The notes below the pieces were generated by a model, which saw nothing but the letters and a program-made list of their open reading frames with translations, was not told the DNA's origin and did not search any database. A stretch of DNA of 64,000 nt from positions 2,542,001-2,606,000 of the forward strand of contig RQOL01000658.1 of the NCBI GenBank assembly GCA_013076295.1, given 5' to 3'. Below, in pieces: positions 45,466-61,595 of this stretch. Made by a program: the position numbers and the translations under genes. The first letter of the stretch is position 1; each line of letters starts with the position of its first letter. This DNA comes from Sanderia malayensis (Eukaryota; Cnidaria; Scyphozoa; Semaeostomeae; Pelagiidae).

Positions 45466-46331
45466 GATTCTGATAAATAAAGCCAACTTCAACGTTATTT
45501 GGCCAATCTGGAAGAGAAAAGCACAGATTTAGCATGATTAGCAACAAAAGAGCAAAAGAGATCAATGTTTCGAGCGTCTAACTATATTGCACGATGAACA
45601 GAAACAGTTTAAATTGCTTATTCTAAAAGAAAATATACCTGATATGTGATTTTAATCTTCGAGATGAACCTTTTGACAACTCTACCTCTTTGGCGATCTT
45701 CAATACTGAGCAAACATTGTAGCAGCTTTTATAGAAAAGTAGCGTTCTTTTATTTCCTGAACTTGGCAAAGAAATTACAGGTAATTTGCAGAAGTAAACA
45801 AGCAAACAATAAAACAATTTGTGAAATAAATCACAAATCTAGAAATTAAAATCTCGTTCTTGGCCATTGAAAATCATATATGAAGATGAATGATATAATT
45901 TTACGTATCTAAGGAAGTAATTCATAGCGTTTATTGGTTATGAAAATCTTGAAAGATGGAATTCAAAAAGTAAGTTTGCAAAACAGAAGCAGTGAAAAGG
46001 AATCAAGTAATATTCAAGAAATGACTCTTTGAACGCACACTTTCTTCTGAAATTCAAACATGCAAAATATTTTCTGTCATACTCAGCAGACAAATAAGAA
46101 AGAAGCTTTGCAAATTTTAAATTAGGAATTGTACAAACAATTTAGAATTTTAACAATAAGTGGTGCGGTGACTGTGTCATATATTAAAATGTTTTGATCC
46201 AAATGTTTCAATTCTGCAGAATAGTCTGTTGACAGGAAAATACATCGCATTATGGATATATTTCTTTCCATTGTTTCAAAGAAGTATGTCGTGTTCAAAA
46301 TGCTTTAAGTTTTATTCTAGCTAGACTAATC
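45466..46331. other. Spacer between the prepropeptide gene and the Arf gene
   Basis: AT-rich DNA expected to include the prepropeptide promoter and the Arf 3'UTR. Short open frames at 45623-45849 occur on both strands without splice context, and I see no gene in them. Confidence 0.45.
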
Positions 46332-46883
46332 CTATGGTTTTTTAGGACCTTGTATTTGATTAGCAAGCCAATCTAAACCATCGTGTAATCCTTCGCCTTT
46401 TATCGCACACGCAGGTTGAATGAACCAGTTATGAGATCTGATTTCCGTTAAGCCAAGCCTATCTCTTACGTCGGCAACTGTCGCTGCTCCAACAACATCC
46501 TGTTTATTTGCAAAAACTAAAACATGCGCACCTTGAAGATCTTCCTCTTCTAACAGTCTTTTTAGTTCACTTTTAGCTTCCTCTAATCTTTGTTTATCAC
46601 TGCTATCAATGACAAAGATCAGTCCCTGCGATCCTTTCAAATACACCCTCCACAAATTTCTTATCTTATCTTGACCACCAATATCCCAGACTGTAAAGGA
46701 AATATTCTTATAAACAACAGTTTCGACATTGAATCCAATTGTTGGTACGGTCGATATAACTTCGTGAAGACGGAGTTGATACAAAATTGTTGTCTTTCCA
46801 GCATTGTCTAGGCCGACCATAAGAATTCTAACTTCTTGGTTACCAAATAGCTTTCGAAATGCAGTAGATAAGAAGTTCCCCAT
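46332..46883 (-). CDS. ADP-ribosylation factor (Arf) family small GTPase
   Basis: A 183-aa protein encoded by one uninterrupted exon. It has all GTPase elements in order: Gly2 for myristoylation (MGNFLSTAF), P-loop GLDNAGKT (residues about 24-31), switch I PTIGFNVE, the interswitch/switch [20 protein letters not shown], and the base-binding CAIKGEG. It acts on membranes in vesicle traffic, recruiting coats or effectors when GTP-bound. The sequence is Arf-like (not Arl or Sar) but diverged from Arf1-6: N in GLDNAGKT where Arfs have [11 protein letters not shown], and a KKP end. A 5'UTR intron (46891-46984) is suggested by acceptor TTTATGCCAG and donor AATAG|GTAATT. Lack of coding introns is unusual in this intron-rich region and hints at an old retrocopy. 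Confidence 0.93.
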   Translation of the reverse strand: MGNFLSTAFRKLFGNQEVRILMVGLDNAGKTTILYQLRLHEVISTVPTIGFNVETVVYKNISFTVWDIGGQDKIRNLWRVYLKGSQGLIFVIDSSDKQRLEEAKSELKRLLEEEDLQGAHVLVFANKQDVVGAATVADVRDRLGLTEIRSHNWFIQPACAIKGEGLHDGLDWLANQIQGPKKP

Positions 46884-47181
46884 GATAATACTGGCATAAA
46901 TAAGAATATTCAGGTGCGTTATATGATATTGGCTATTTTAAAAAGCAAGCAGTAAGTTCTGGAGCAATTTATTTCATGAATTACCTATTGTTCAGCCATC
47001 TTTTCGAGATTGCCACGACTCCCAAAAAGTCTTGTCTCCACCTCCACGCGCATGCTCACTTCGGGGGGGATTTCAAAACTCCAAAAAAGGGGCGTGTATT
47101 ATAGAAACAATAACGAACTGATAAATAAAACAAAATTGTCAACTTTAATTGAAAAAAGTTATAGTTAATTAATAAACTATA
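46884..47181. promoter_or_regulatory. Arf leader and promoter region
   Basis: On minus, a GCGCATGC core (about 47048-47055) lies some 50 bp upstream of the inferred leader exon end. It resembles the NRF1-type site also seen upstream of CNOT3. The region from there to the LRR gene stop at 47182 is short, and the two genes are in tandem on minus. Confidence 0.35.
46985..46999 (-). promoter_or_regulatory. Minimal upstream ORF in the Arf leader exon
   Basis: The presumed leader exon ends in ATGGCTGAACAATAG directly before the donor GTAATT. That is a four-codon upstream ORF (M-A-E-Q-stop) whose stop codon is the last codon of the exon. It would be translated only if this leader exon is used as inferred. 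Confidence 0.35.
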
Positions 47182-49382
47182 TCATATTTCATCGTCTGCA
47201 TCTGCAAACTGACCCTCTTCAACAGAGGAATGCATTTTATCCTCAGCAGAACTTGGCTTTTTGTAAACCATTGAATCATAACAAGCAGTTTGTGAAAATG
47301 CGAATTTGCAAGGAGGGTACCTATTGATGCTATTTTGAAAATCATCTATCAATGCCGATTTATTACCCTTTCTTGAATTGCAAACATTAATTGTATCCTG
47401 ATAATAATCATTTTTAAGATCTTCATCCCAATCTTCTGTCTGCTTTTCCAGCATGATGTTAAATTCAGGCAGCGGTTCAAGTGTTCGTTCATTTCTTATT
47501 TCATCATCAGAAATGATTAACACCCAACAATTTTCAGCCAAGACTTCGTCAGCTTTTTCATTGTTAATTCTTGAGAAAGTTTCCCTTTCATTTGTTCCTA
47601 CAAAGAGGAAAACAATGAAAATTGAATGCACAACCCTTCAAAGACATAAATTGGCAGCAAAAAGAGTCATATGAAGTTGAAATTTGCAATATAAAAATAT
47701 GATTCTCCAGAAAGATACTGACCATCATGCTTTCTCCACAAAGCCGTCCCTGCTCTCATCGCACTTCTCAGCACATTCTCATTAAAACATGTTTCTTCAT
47801 CTGCCTCCTTCACTTCAACTTCTGACATTTGAATAACGTCACATTTCACCTTGTCTGGTCTTGTTTTTCCTCTCCAATTATCTTTTAAAGCTTCGTCTCT
47901 CTCTGGGTAACAATTCATAGGTAATATTCTTGGAATTGCATCAGTTGAGAAATTATTGCAATCTAAATCGAGTCGTTTAAGATTGTTTAGCAACAGCAAA
48001 GCTTCAGGAAAGTCACTGAGCTTGTTGTCAAACAAATCAAGAGCTTGAAGTCCTTTGATTTCAACAATAGACATGGGTACTTTGGCAATAAGATTGCAGT
48101 CTAATCTCAATTCAATTAAGCTAACTAATTTGCCAATATCATCGGGTAAATATCTCAGTCTGTTTTTTGATAACTGAAGATATGTCAGTTTTCCTAGCTG
48201 ACATATTGAGTCTGGTAGATTTTCAAGTTGATTTTGTCCCAAATCAAGCCATTCAAGGTTGACAAGATTACCAATTTTGCATGGCAGTTCGGTGATCTGA
48301 TTTTCATCCAAGTGGACTTTCTTTAGATTCACAAGTTCAACAAATGATTCAGGAATACGAGACAACCAATTCCCACTTTGAAAATTACTTCTCTCCAATT
48401 CAAACATAGTACTGCCAAGATGTAAATCTGTTAACTTCTTTAGCATGCCAATGTTCTCTGGCAAAGATGATATGTAATTCCTACCGGCACTTAATGAAGA
48501 AATTTGCAATGCTACCTTACAGAAATCTTCCACAAATGGTTTGTCAGCAAGCTCATTGTCATTGACTGATAATTCCTCAATGCTCTCTAATTCAGAAAAC
48601 CATGCTGGCAATTCACGCAAGTCGTTTTTATCGAAACATAGCTTTTCAAAAACTTTAGCAGATAACATGGTTTCTGGTAGACTACCGAGGTTATTATTGG
48701 TCAATAATAATATCTTTAACCTTGGCAGCTCAGCAAAGCTTGATGGTAAATAAGATAGATTGTTTGATTCAAGATCAAGAACTTCCAACACTTTTAAATT
48801 TCCTATTGTTTCAGGTAGCTTTTCTAACATATTTTCACTGCATTCAAACCATTGCAAATTTTTCAGCTTCGCGAAGTTTGAAGGCAATTCAGTTATATCA
48901 TTTTCATCAAGATAGAGCTTTTTAAGATTTACAAGTCCAGGAAAAAGCGTTGCTTCAAAACCAGTTAACTTATTTGCAACTGCAGATAAAATTTCAAGAT
49001 TTTCCAGGTTACTCATTGTTTCTGGGAAGAACGAGAGATCATTTTCATCAACACTTAACTCAATTAAATTTCGCAGTTCTCCAATGCTCTCCGGGAGACA
49101 CAATAACTGGTTTCCAATGGCTGAAAGCTTTCTTAATTCCTTCATTTCGCTAATTTCTGAAGGAAGTGTTTTCAAATCATTGTGGTCCAGCAGCAAATGA
49201 GTAACTTTTAAGTACCTAGACGATGGCAATGCATCTGCAGGGCTAAATGAGCTTGATATATTTTCTTCTGTTCCAACAGATACTTCACTCAAATCCATAG
49301 ATCTGACATCATAAACTAGTTTTCCATTTTTTTCATATAACATGCTGCTCTGATGTTCACTTTGCCACGCCATGTTGAACAT
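47182..49382 (-). CDS. Leucine-rich-repeat protein with acidic C-terminus
   Basis: Two exons on minus (49382-47723 and 47597-47182), spliced at GATG|GTCAGT and TTTGTAG, give 691 aa in exact frame. After about 55 residues there are roughly 17 LRRs of the 23-residue LxxLxLxxNxLxxLP type (for example LKNLQWFECSENMLEKLP), continuing to about residue 470. That is the SHOC2/LAP/plant-Ras-LRR style, implying an intracellular protein-binding scaffold. The tail is acidic and without a recognised domain (DWDEDLKNDYY, ending GQFADADDEI). No signal peptide, kinase, NACHT, PDZ or TIR domain is visible. A second in-frame ATG at 49373 has a better start context (AACATGG) and may be used. I cannot name the orthologue. 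Confidence 0.88.
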
Positions 49383-50041
49383 GTGAGTGAGGGAGAAAGG
49401 TGGTGGACGGACGGACGGGGACGCGCCGCAGTGGTTCAGGTTCAGGTTCAGGTGGTTTTGAAGCTGTTGCCTTTGTATCGGCAGCCTCGTTTTGTTAGTT
49501 ATTGTGTCATTGTTAGTGTTTGTTTGTTTGTTATTTTTTTATCTTACTATTTTTTGTCCATTTTTTCAATTATAGATTTTCTCTTTTTCCACATGTTCAA
49601 AAGCATTTCTTTCTTTTCTTCCATATTTTTGTTTTCGAATACGAATTTTCCAACTATGTTGTCTTTATTTTCTGTTTTATATAAATATTTCTGCCATCTT
49701 TCATTTATTAATCCTGGGCATTCCAATAAAAAGTGTTCTAAATCTTCGCTCACGTTCATGTCACAAATATTGCATTGGACTTTCCCGTTGGTATGTCTGT
49801 TTCGTATATTGAGTGGTAATGAAATGTGCAATCCATGGTGCTGCTCAGGAGCGTTTATGACGTAACGGAGCGGAAGCGAAGGAAGAACAGGATTGGCATT
49901 TTTGATTTGTTTTCTTTTACGGAGGACGGAATGATAATGTCCTGAATTGTTTCTGTGGACATTCAACTGCTAAATGAAAACTTTATGCCATGTATTGATG
50001 GCTGAAACTTCGCTATGTGATTTGGTAAATACTTAAACACA
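49383..50041. promoter_or_regulatory. Divergent intergenic region of the LRR and Ig receptor genes
   Basis: This 660-bp interval separates two divergently transcribed genes and must hold both start regions unless distal leader exons exist. It contains a triple GGTTCAGGTTCAGGTTCAGGT run (about 49437-49453) and the LINE relic. I see no TATA box that I would defend. Confidence 0.4.
49547..49966 (-). mobile_element. Fragment of a LINE reverse-transcriptase C-terminus
   Basis: A 139-aa minus-strand frame contains CNICDMNVSEDLEHFLLECP, the C-x2-C-x9-H-x4-C zinc-ribbon typical of the end of non-LTR retrotransposon polyproteins (zf-RVT type). The frame ends in a Lys-rich tail and a stop. The reverse transcriptase core and endonuclease are absent, so it is a truncated relic. 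It lies between two divergent genes, about 165 bp upstream of the LRR gene start and 75 bp before the Ig receptor start. Confidence 0.7.
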
Positions 50042-53000
50042 ATGTTTAGAATTATTTTCAATATTTGGTTATTTGGTTTGGTGGAAATCTGGCTGCTTTC
50101 AGAATTGAATGGTACGATATCTATCTACTATCTTGATTTGTCATTGACTTGTATTTCCTGTAATTTGATCTTGAAGACCTCACCTTACTGACAGAGAGTG
50201 AGACCATAATATTGTCTTTTATTAATGTCCAATACATTGTGGTTACGATAACTGGCGGTGGGAGTTATGATTGGGCATATATAGTTAGCTTAATCTTGCT
50301 TTCATTATCTGTTACATTCTAGCCACAATTATATTTGAACAGCAACCAGCAAGTGCATATGTTGTAGAAGGAAGTAATGTTCAACTCAATTGTTCAGTAA
50401 GGACAAGTTTTCCGTCCCAAATTCCCACCTACTTTTGGAAATTTAATGATAACTTCATACAAGATGGAAGCAGAGGTGGAATTCTGCCGAACAATACAAA
50501 ATTGATCATCAAAAGTTTTAGTAAGCAGAACCACAGTGGAACGTATCATTGTGCAGCCTTTTATAAAGATTATGGAGCTATCATCAGTACACCAGCTAAG
50601 CTACGTACAGCATGTGAGTTTGTCATGGATCCAGAACTTTTGTTTGTGTACGCTATTGCTGTACCTGAGAGAGGACTGATTACTGATAAAAAAATTTCTT
50701 TTTTAGATTTACTTAATGATACAGTACACTACAAGAGCTACACTGTGATAGATGCATCTTATATTCTCATCCAATCTCCAATCATTCAAGCTCAACCAGC
50801 TGCTACATATTCTTGGCTTTACAAGTTTAATGGTGCATATAAGTCTGTTGATTCTACGAAAACATTTTTACTTCAGAATGGCAGCCTTCTTATTCCGTCA
50901 GTAGATTCTTCATATAATACAGACTTCCGGCTTCAAATACAACATCCAACACTTTCTGACTCATCTTTATTGATTGCTCAAGCAACTCTTCAGGTTACAG
51001 GTATATTACTGTGAATTGTTCAAATTGTCCAATCTGATTTCAGACTGTTAGAAATGCTTGTTAAAGTAATATTGTTGTTTTTTGTTAGGTTCATCTAGTC
51101 GCTGTCCAAATTCCAGTATAGTGTTTTTAGAAAGTAACAGAAATGTTGTCGCAAATGAAGGGCAAGATGTTATTTTAGAATGTCTTGCAGTAGCGGCAAA
51201 ATGCAGGTGAGGAAATATGCAAAACAATAAATCACGTAGCCAAGCGTTTTCACGGACATCTGTTCAAATAACATCAAGCAACTTTTAATTTTTAACAGAA
51301 AGAATGTTCAGGTGACCTGGAAATTTAATGGAGCTGACATTTCCTCATCAAGAAAGTTAGTCATCAGGGGCATACATAAATCATCATCAGAAGGAAGTTA
51401 TACATGTTCAGCAAAAGTTGGGTCAAGATCACCGGCCACTTCTTCATTTCAAATCACAGTTAAAGGTAAAATTACTGTTTATTTTTTCATTTTCTCTGTT
51501 TTAAGAACACTATAGTAAAAGTCAGTCTAAAGGAATTAAATATTGTTTTAGTTTCTCACTGATGAACTGCCCTGCTTTAAAGCAATATTGTTTTTTGTAG
51601 AGAAACCAAAAGTATCTATTGGAGTTCCTAATCATATAGATATAACTGCTGCTTCAGAATTCACTGTGAGATATGGTTTGGTAACTGGATTTACTGCCAT
51701 TGAATGGTATACAAGTGGTGAAAAAATAACATCATCAACTGGTCTATTTCAAATAGACGCAAATAACAACCTAAAGATATTGCATCCAAATCCAAGTATT
51801 GCTGGAATGTTCCAAATCTTTTTTATCAATGATGCTGGAATAACTGTGACTAGTTTTCAACTGCATGTATCTTCTGGCATTGGTAATAATGAAATGAATT
51901 ATTTGCATTTCTCTCAGGAAGAAACATTATCTCTATTTCATGATTTGTACTGTGGCGTTCTTTTAAATTCAAGGTACAGGATCAAAACATGCTGGATCAA
52001 GTGGTACAATAGATTTTGTTCCTAAATCAACTGCCCCCTCAACGAATACTCAATATGGGTCATGGCTGATTCAACTTCCAGTTGTACAACCAGTCATACT
52101 GACAATATCAAAGCCACCATCATGTTCTTCATTAACAACTCTTGATGTCTTCACTGGTACAACTGCTTCCGGCCGCTTCATTGCTCAATATTGCACAAAT
52201 AGTATGCAGACATATACTAAAGAAATCTATGGGCCGTTTATTACACTTGTTCTAATGACACGAGATTTATCAAGCAGTGCATTTACTGTGCATTACTCAT
52301 TGAAGAATCTGGGTAAGATTTCAATGTTGGATTATTAATTCAGATCAATCTTTGATTCATGATTCTTCATAAAAGGATCACGAAGTAGTCATACTTAATT
52401 TACGGTGCAAACTTAACCTAAATCATTTGTTTTGTCCAGTTACGAAGCAGCCTCCAACAACGACCCAGCTTTCAACAAGCTCGCCGTCCACACCGTCAGA
52501 TACCACACGACAAGATTCTACAAATCCGACGTCGCATGCGACACTGACCAATACACAACAAACAAGCACGATTGGAGGACGACCAGTCACAGACAAAGTC
52601 GGATCAACGACACCAATTGGTGCTATCGTAGGCGCTGTATTGGCAATCGTAATTATTGCAGCTATATGCATTGCAGTTTATCTGTACAGGTGAGTTATCT
52701 ATACGAGTAGTAAAGTAATGCTACCTAATAAGTTTGTTATGGTTGCTGACAATAAGAAAGGCATGAACTAATGATTTGAATACGGGCTTTGTTTACAGGC
52801 GAAGGAAAAGCAAACAGCCAGTGGATTCTGATCCATCAAGGAAAGCCGGGCAACCAAATTCTCTTCAAAACACATACATGAGGCCATTGGAAGGTGACCG
52901 AACTGCACCACGTTTCAATTTGCAATGTAAGTAGCAATGCCGTATGTGGTTAAATGAATATTCATCTATTTAAATTCAACACGTGATCTCTTTCTAATTG

Positions 53001-54215
53001 CTGATTGGAGTATTTGTTGCTATTGCCAACAGCGCGATCAAGACCAGACGTCGTGCCTTCTTATGACGTCAATCGTGATAACTCAGCATACGAAATGGGA
53101 TACCTTGGTCCTGAACAAGATCAAATGTATGCAACAGTTGGAGAAGTAATCGGTAGGTAAACACACATCTCCCTAGGGAACACTTTATCTGATGATAAAC
53201 AACACGTTATCTTCAGAGGTATAGGTATCTTTACAGTCTTTTCTAATTTTGCTCCATAGCAAATGAAAGTTACTTTCCAGCAAGACCAAGTGACAAAACT
53301 ATGGATAAAAGGCCAGTTCCACCGTTGCCTTATTCAACGACCATCTTACCAAGACCGAGCCCACGACCAGCAGATCTTCCATTACCAACTCAAAAGCCAC
53401 GCAGTGGCAAGCCGTCTAGACGTGAGAATGACTACCTGAGACCAATCACAAACGTTACAAACACTCTACCATCCCCATCAGGCTCAAATGTTTCCAAAAC
53501 ATCATCGAATATGACCACTCCAGAATACCGCATTGTTGAGTTGGGCGAAAATGTAACATACGAGTCTGCGGATGACGTAATCAAAGATATGAATCAATTT
53601 GACGAGAAGATATTGAGAAATCCGTCCGGTCGATCTGAAGGCAGGTACGCTGCGCTTGACGAGGAAGAATGGTCTGCGAAGGAGAATAGTGTCTATGAAT
53701 CATTGACACTTGCCAGAGTAGCAAAGCCGGCAAATGATATTGAAGATGAAAAGCAAGGTATGAATGAGGCGCACCCCCTGGAATTATGATGATTTGTATT
53801 GATCTTTATTGATAGATAATAGGAATACGGGGGTGCAATGAGATGATTATTAATTGCTCTATTTCTATCTGTGCAAGGTACACCAGATGCGGATGATGAT
53901 TACTGTGAACCGTTTGAGGAAAGTAACAACAGCCTGCATCTAAAAACTAATCCGCGCGAAGAACATCCGCTCCCGGAAACTCGCAGAGGCGACAACGCTG
54001 ATGATGATTACAGTGAACCGTATGAACCATCTGACCCGAAGCCGGTCGAAGCTGTGAATGATAATTTATACCAACCTCTTACTATTCGTGCAGGACACGA
54101 GAAACTGCAGAAAAAAAGAAGTAACAGCAAGTACCCGAAGATGGATAATTCAGAAGAAAGCGTGCAACCTTTACACGCACAAGAGTATGACGATGATGCA
54201 TACGATAAAATATAG
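50042..54215 (+). CDS. Single-pass Ig-domain receptor with ITAM-spaced tail tyrosines
   Basis: Eleven exons (50042-50111, 50323-51000, 51089-51206, 51299-51465, 51601-51882, 51974-52312, 52440-52689, 52799-52926, 53033-53152, 53260-53757, 53878-54215) give 995 aa in exact frame. A signal peptide (IIFNIWLFGLVEIWLL) is followed by an Ig domain with both cysteines (VQLNCSV to SGTYHC), an Ig-like stretch without them, a second clear Ig domain (VILEC, VTWKFNG, GSYTCSAKV), another Cys-poor Ig-like unit, and a Cys-containing unit that could be CUB-like. A Thr/Ser-rich stalk leads to a membrane helix (AIVGAVLAIVIIAAICIAVY, about residue 610) and a 360-residue tail. The tail has a proline-rich SH3-type stretch, tyrosine motifs and YAAL-x12-YESL, the ITAM spacing. 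It is likely a cell-surface signalling receptor; the ligand is unknown. Confidence 0.85.
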
Positions 54216-54649
54216 TATTTCCATTTGATTAATACGCTTTTATCGTACATTTCTACTTCAACAACACCACATGCAAATGTGTATAAGATGCTCGCTATAG
54301 TTTTGTTCTGTTAACATTTCATCCATTCATCCAAAAAAGATTTTTATTTTTATTTAATGATTATATTGAAAGAAATTCATTTTTGCCAAATCGCAAGTGC
54401 AATTTACTAATTTTATAAAACTATTTTGAAAATATTTGTATAATTAACACTAGGCTTTTCCAATAATATAAATTTCTCACTCATTTTTCTGCAATTTTAA
54501 TAATGATTTCAAAAAGTAAAAAATTTCTTCAATATTTAACAATTCATTTACCAAGTATTTCTAATTTGTATGTTGTATGTTCAGTTGAACAGTTTCAGAA
54601 ACAATACTAGTATGTTATTCTTTACTCCCTTTGTCAATCTGTTCAGAAA
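54216..54649. other. Shared 3' region of the Ig receptor and DCXR genes
   Basis: The two genes converge here, so this AT-rich interval should hold both 3'UTRs. I see no further gene. Confidence 0.5.
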
Positions 54650-55951
54650 TCAACATGCCAGAAAACCTCCATCCACTGGCAGCATGGCACCATTAATCAT
54701 ATCACTCTTATCACTCAAAAGGTACAGTGTAGTATTGACAATGTCTTTTACTTCTAATAAAAAACACAAGGGAGACAGAAGCAGACATGTGTCAATGTGC
54801 TTTGTTAAAAAGGTGGGAGTTAGTAAAAGCTAATGGTACATTTTTTGCTCTTACCTGCAAACCGGTTCATTGGGATTTTGCTTAGCATGTCATTAGTTTT
54901 AACAGGATCAGACCAAGCCTTTCTTGCCATATCAGTCCAGACGACGGTAGGATTGATTGCATTGGTCCTGATCTATTAACAAAATAACCGTGATGCAGCT
55001 ATTTGATGATGCAAAATTGTGCTGTCAAAGCTTAATAATTTCAAAATTGTCTCACATTGTGCGGGCCAAGTTCAAGAGCCATCATTCTGGTCAAATTATC
55101 CAAAGCAGCTTTTGAAGTACCTGAGAGAAAATAACCCATTTTATTAAACATATAGTGAAAGGAAAAAGTAGTTAATATTTGAAGCATTCAAGTAAATAGA
55201 ATAATAAAGTAATCCAAAATGCATACAGTAAACAGTGTGATCTGGCAATGCTACCATTGATGCTTGACTTGAAATATTGACAATTGAACCACCCTTTCCT
55301 TCAGCAATCATCTTCTTAGCAATCAGCTGATTAAAGAAAATTGAAATGATTTTTGTAAAGTACTCGAATAGAAAACCAAGGTAAACATCTTCATTTTTAT
55401 CTTTATAACAAATAAATATTTACTTGAGAGAGGAACAGAACTGCCTTCACATTGATGTTCATGACTCTGTAAAGAAAGAAGAATTTGTGAATGATAAAGA
55501 CTGCTTTTCATAATTTTGTTTTCTAATTCATAAGAAATCTGCATTTACTTGTCATAAGCATCTTCTGTTACTTCTAGAAATGGCTGCGTTAGTGTGAATC
55601 CTGCATTGTTGACAAGAAGTTGAATTGGTTCAATGTCTTCCAGAAGAGCTCTTGTTCTATCAATGTCCAACAAATCAACACATATTGGATGAATTGATGG
55701 TTCCTCTGTAATTAGATTATCCAAGTCTGCCTGGGTTCTGCTTAAGGCGTAAACTTTAGCTCCACTTTTGGCCAAAGCCTTACATATCCCTCTTCCAATA
55801 CCTCGGATAGAAGAATGAGAAAGCATGAAGCCTAATCGAAAATGTAGATATCATGTTAGATTATTAAGCATATAGTATACATATATTAGTTCTGCTTACC
55901 CTTTCCTGCTCCTGTCACAAGAGCAGTTTTAGATGCAAAATTTATTTCCAT
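54650..55951 (-). CDS. dcxr: L-xylulose reductase (dicarbonyl/L-xylulose reductase, SDR family)
   Basis: This enzyme reduces L-xylulose to xylitol with NADPH in the glucuronate pathway and also reduces dicarbonyls. Seven exons on minus (55951-55900, 55801-55549, 55466-55424, 55326-55227, 55120-55056, 54972-54855, 54753-54650) give 244 aa, the length of the human enzyme. Short-chain dehydrogenase features are complete: TGAGKGIGRG for cofactor binding, SRTQADLD after the second strand (Arg suits NADPH), NNAG, catalytic Ser in NISSQAS, and Tyr/Lys in VYCTSKAALD. The end VDGGFLAC matches the DCXR C-terminus. The start MEINFASKTALVTG is fixed by family alignment and is the only ATG in the exon. 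Confidence 0.95.
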
Positions 55952-56544
55952 AACAGTGGAATAAGAAAATAGTAATTATTATGATCAAGAAAAAGAAGAA
56001 AGAAGGATCTCTTCTTTCCATTTGGAAACAAGAAACAAACAATAAACCAAAAATCAAAGCGAGGCTGTTGCTTCGTGGAAATTTTAAAATTTAGCGCGCG
56101 AAATCTCAAATTTGGCCACGCGTCATCAGATTTATTAACTCTTGGTTAATTCTTTTTTTCTATTCGATTTGATTACATATTTTAAAAATCGATTTAGCCA
56201 AGTCTGTAAAATTCGAGTTAGAATCAATTTGTGAAGTTCTTCGGTAACGAGTCTAGTGAGGGTTTCGTCAAGTTTTATGGAACATGAAAGGTAGGTAATG
56301 ATATAAATTTGTCTCAATCTCATTTTTGTGAACAAATTAATATTACAAACTAATCACTCCTCTTAAATTCCACACAAATTCGTTTTACAAATTCATCTTA
56401 AAACGTTGATTATTTAATTAGGGTTCAATTGTTTTAACACTGGATAGAAAGATGACAACAGATTTACATATTTGTTTAAACACAGGCTCGGGCAAGCTGA
56501 TAAAGTATACAGATTCAAAATAGTATATGATTAAAGTGAAATGT
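55952..56544. other. DCXR upstream region and ACO2 3' region
   Basis: Higher-position part: DCXR promoter, with TTTAGCGCGCGAAATCTC near 56092-56108 that recalls an E2F-type element. Lower-scoring AT-rich sequence continues to the aconitase stop codon at 56545 and is presumably its 3'UTR. No gene is visible. Confidence 0.4.

Positions 56545-61595
<5,051 letters not shown>

Noticed and set aside
51601..52312. Firm call of an additional disulfide-bonded Ig domain and a CUB domain in the receptor
   Set aside because: The first stretch lacks the cysteine pair and the second shows only partial CUB likeness, so both are described as tentative.
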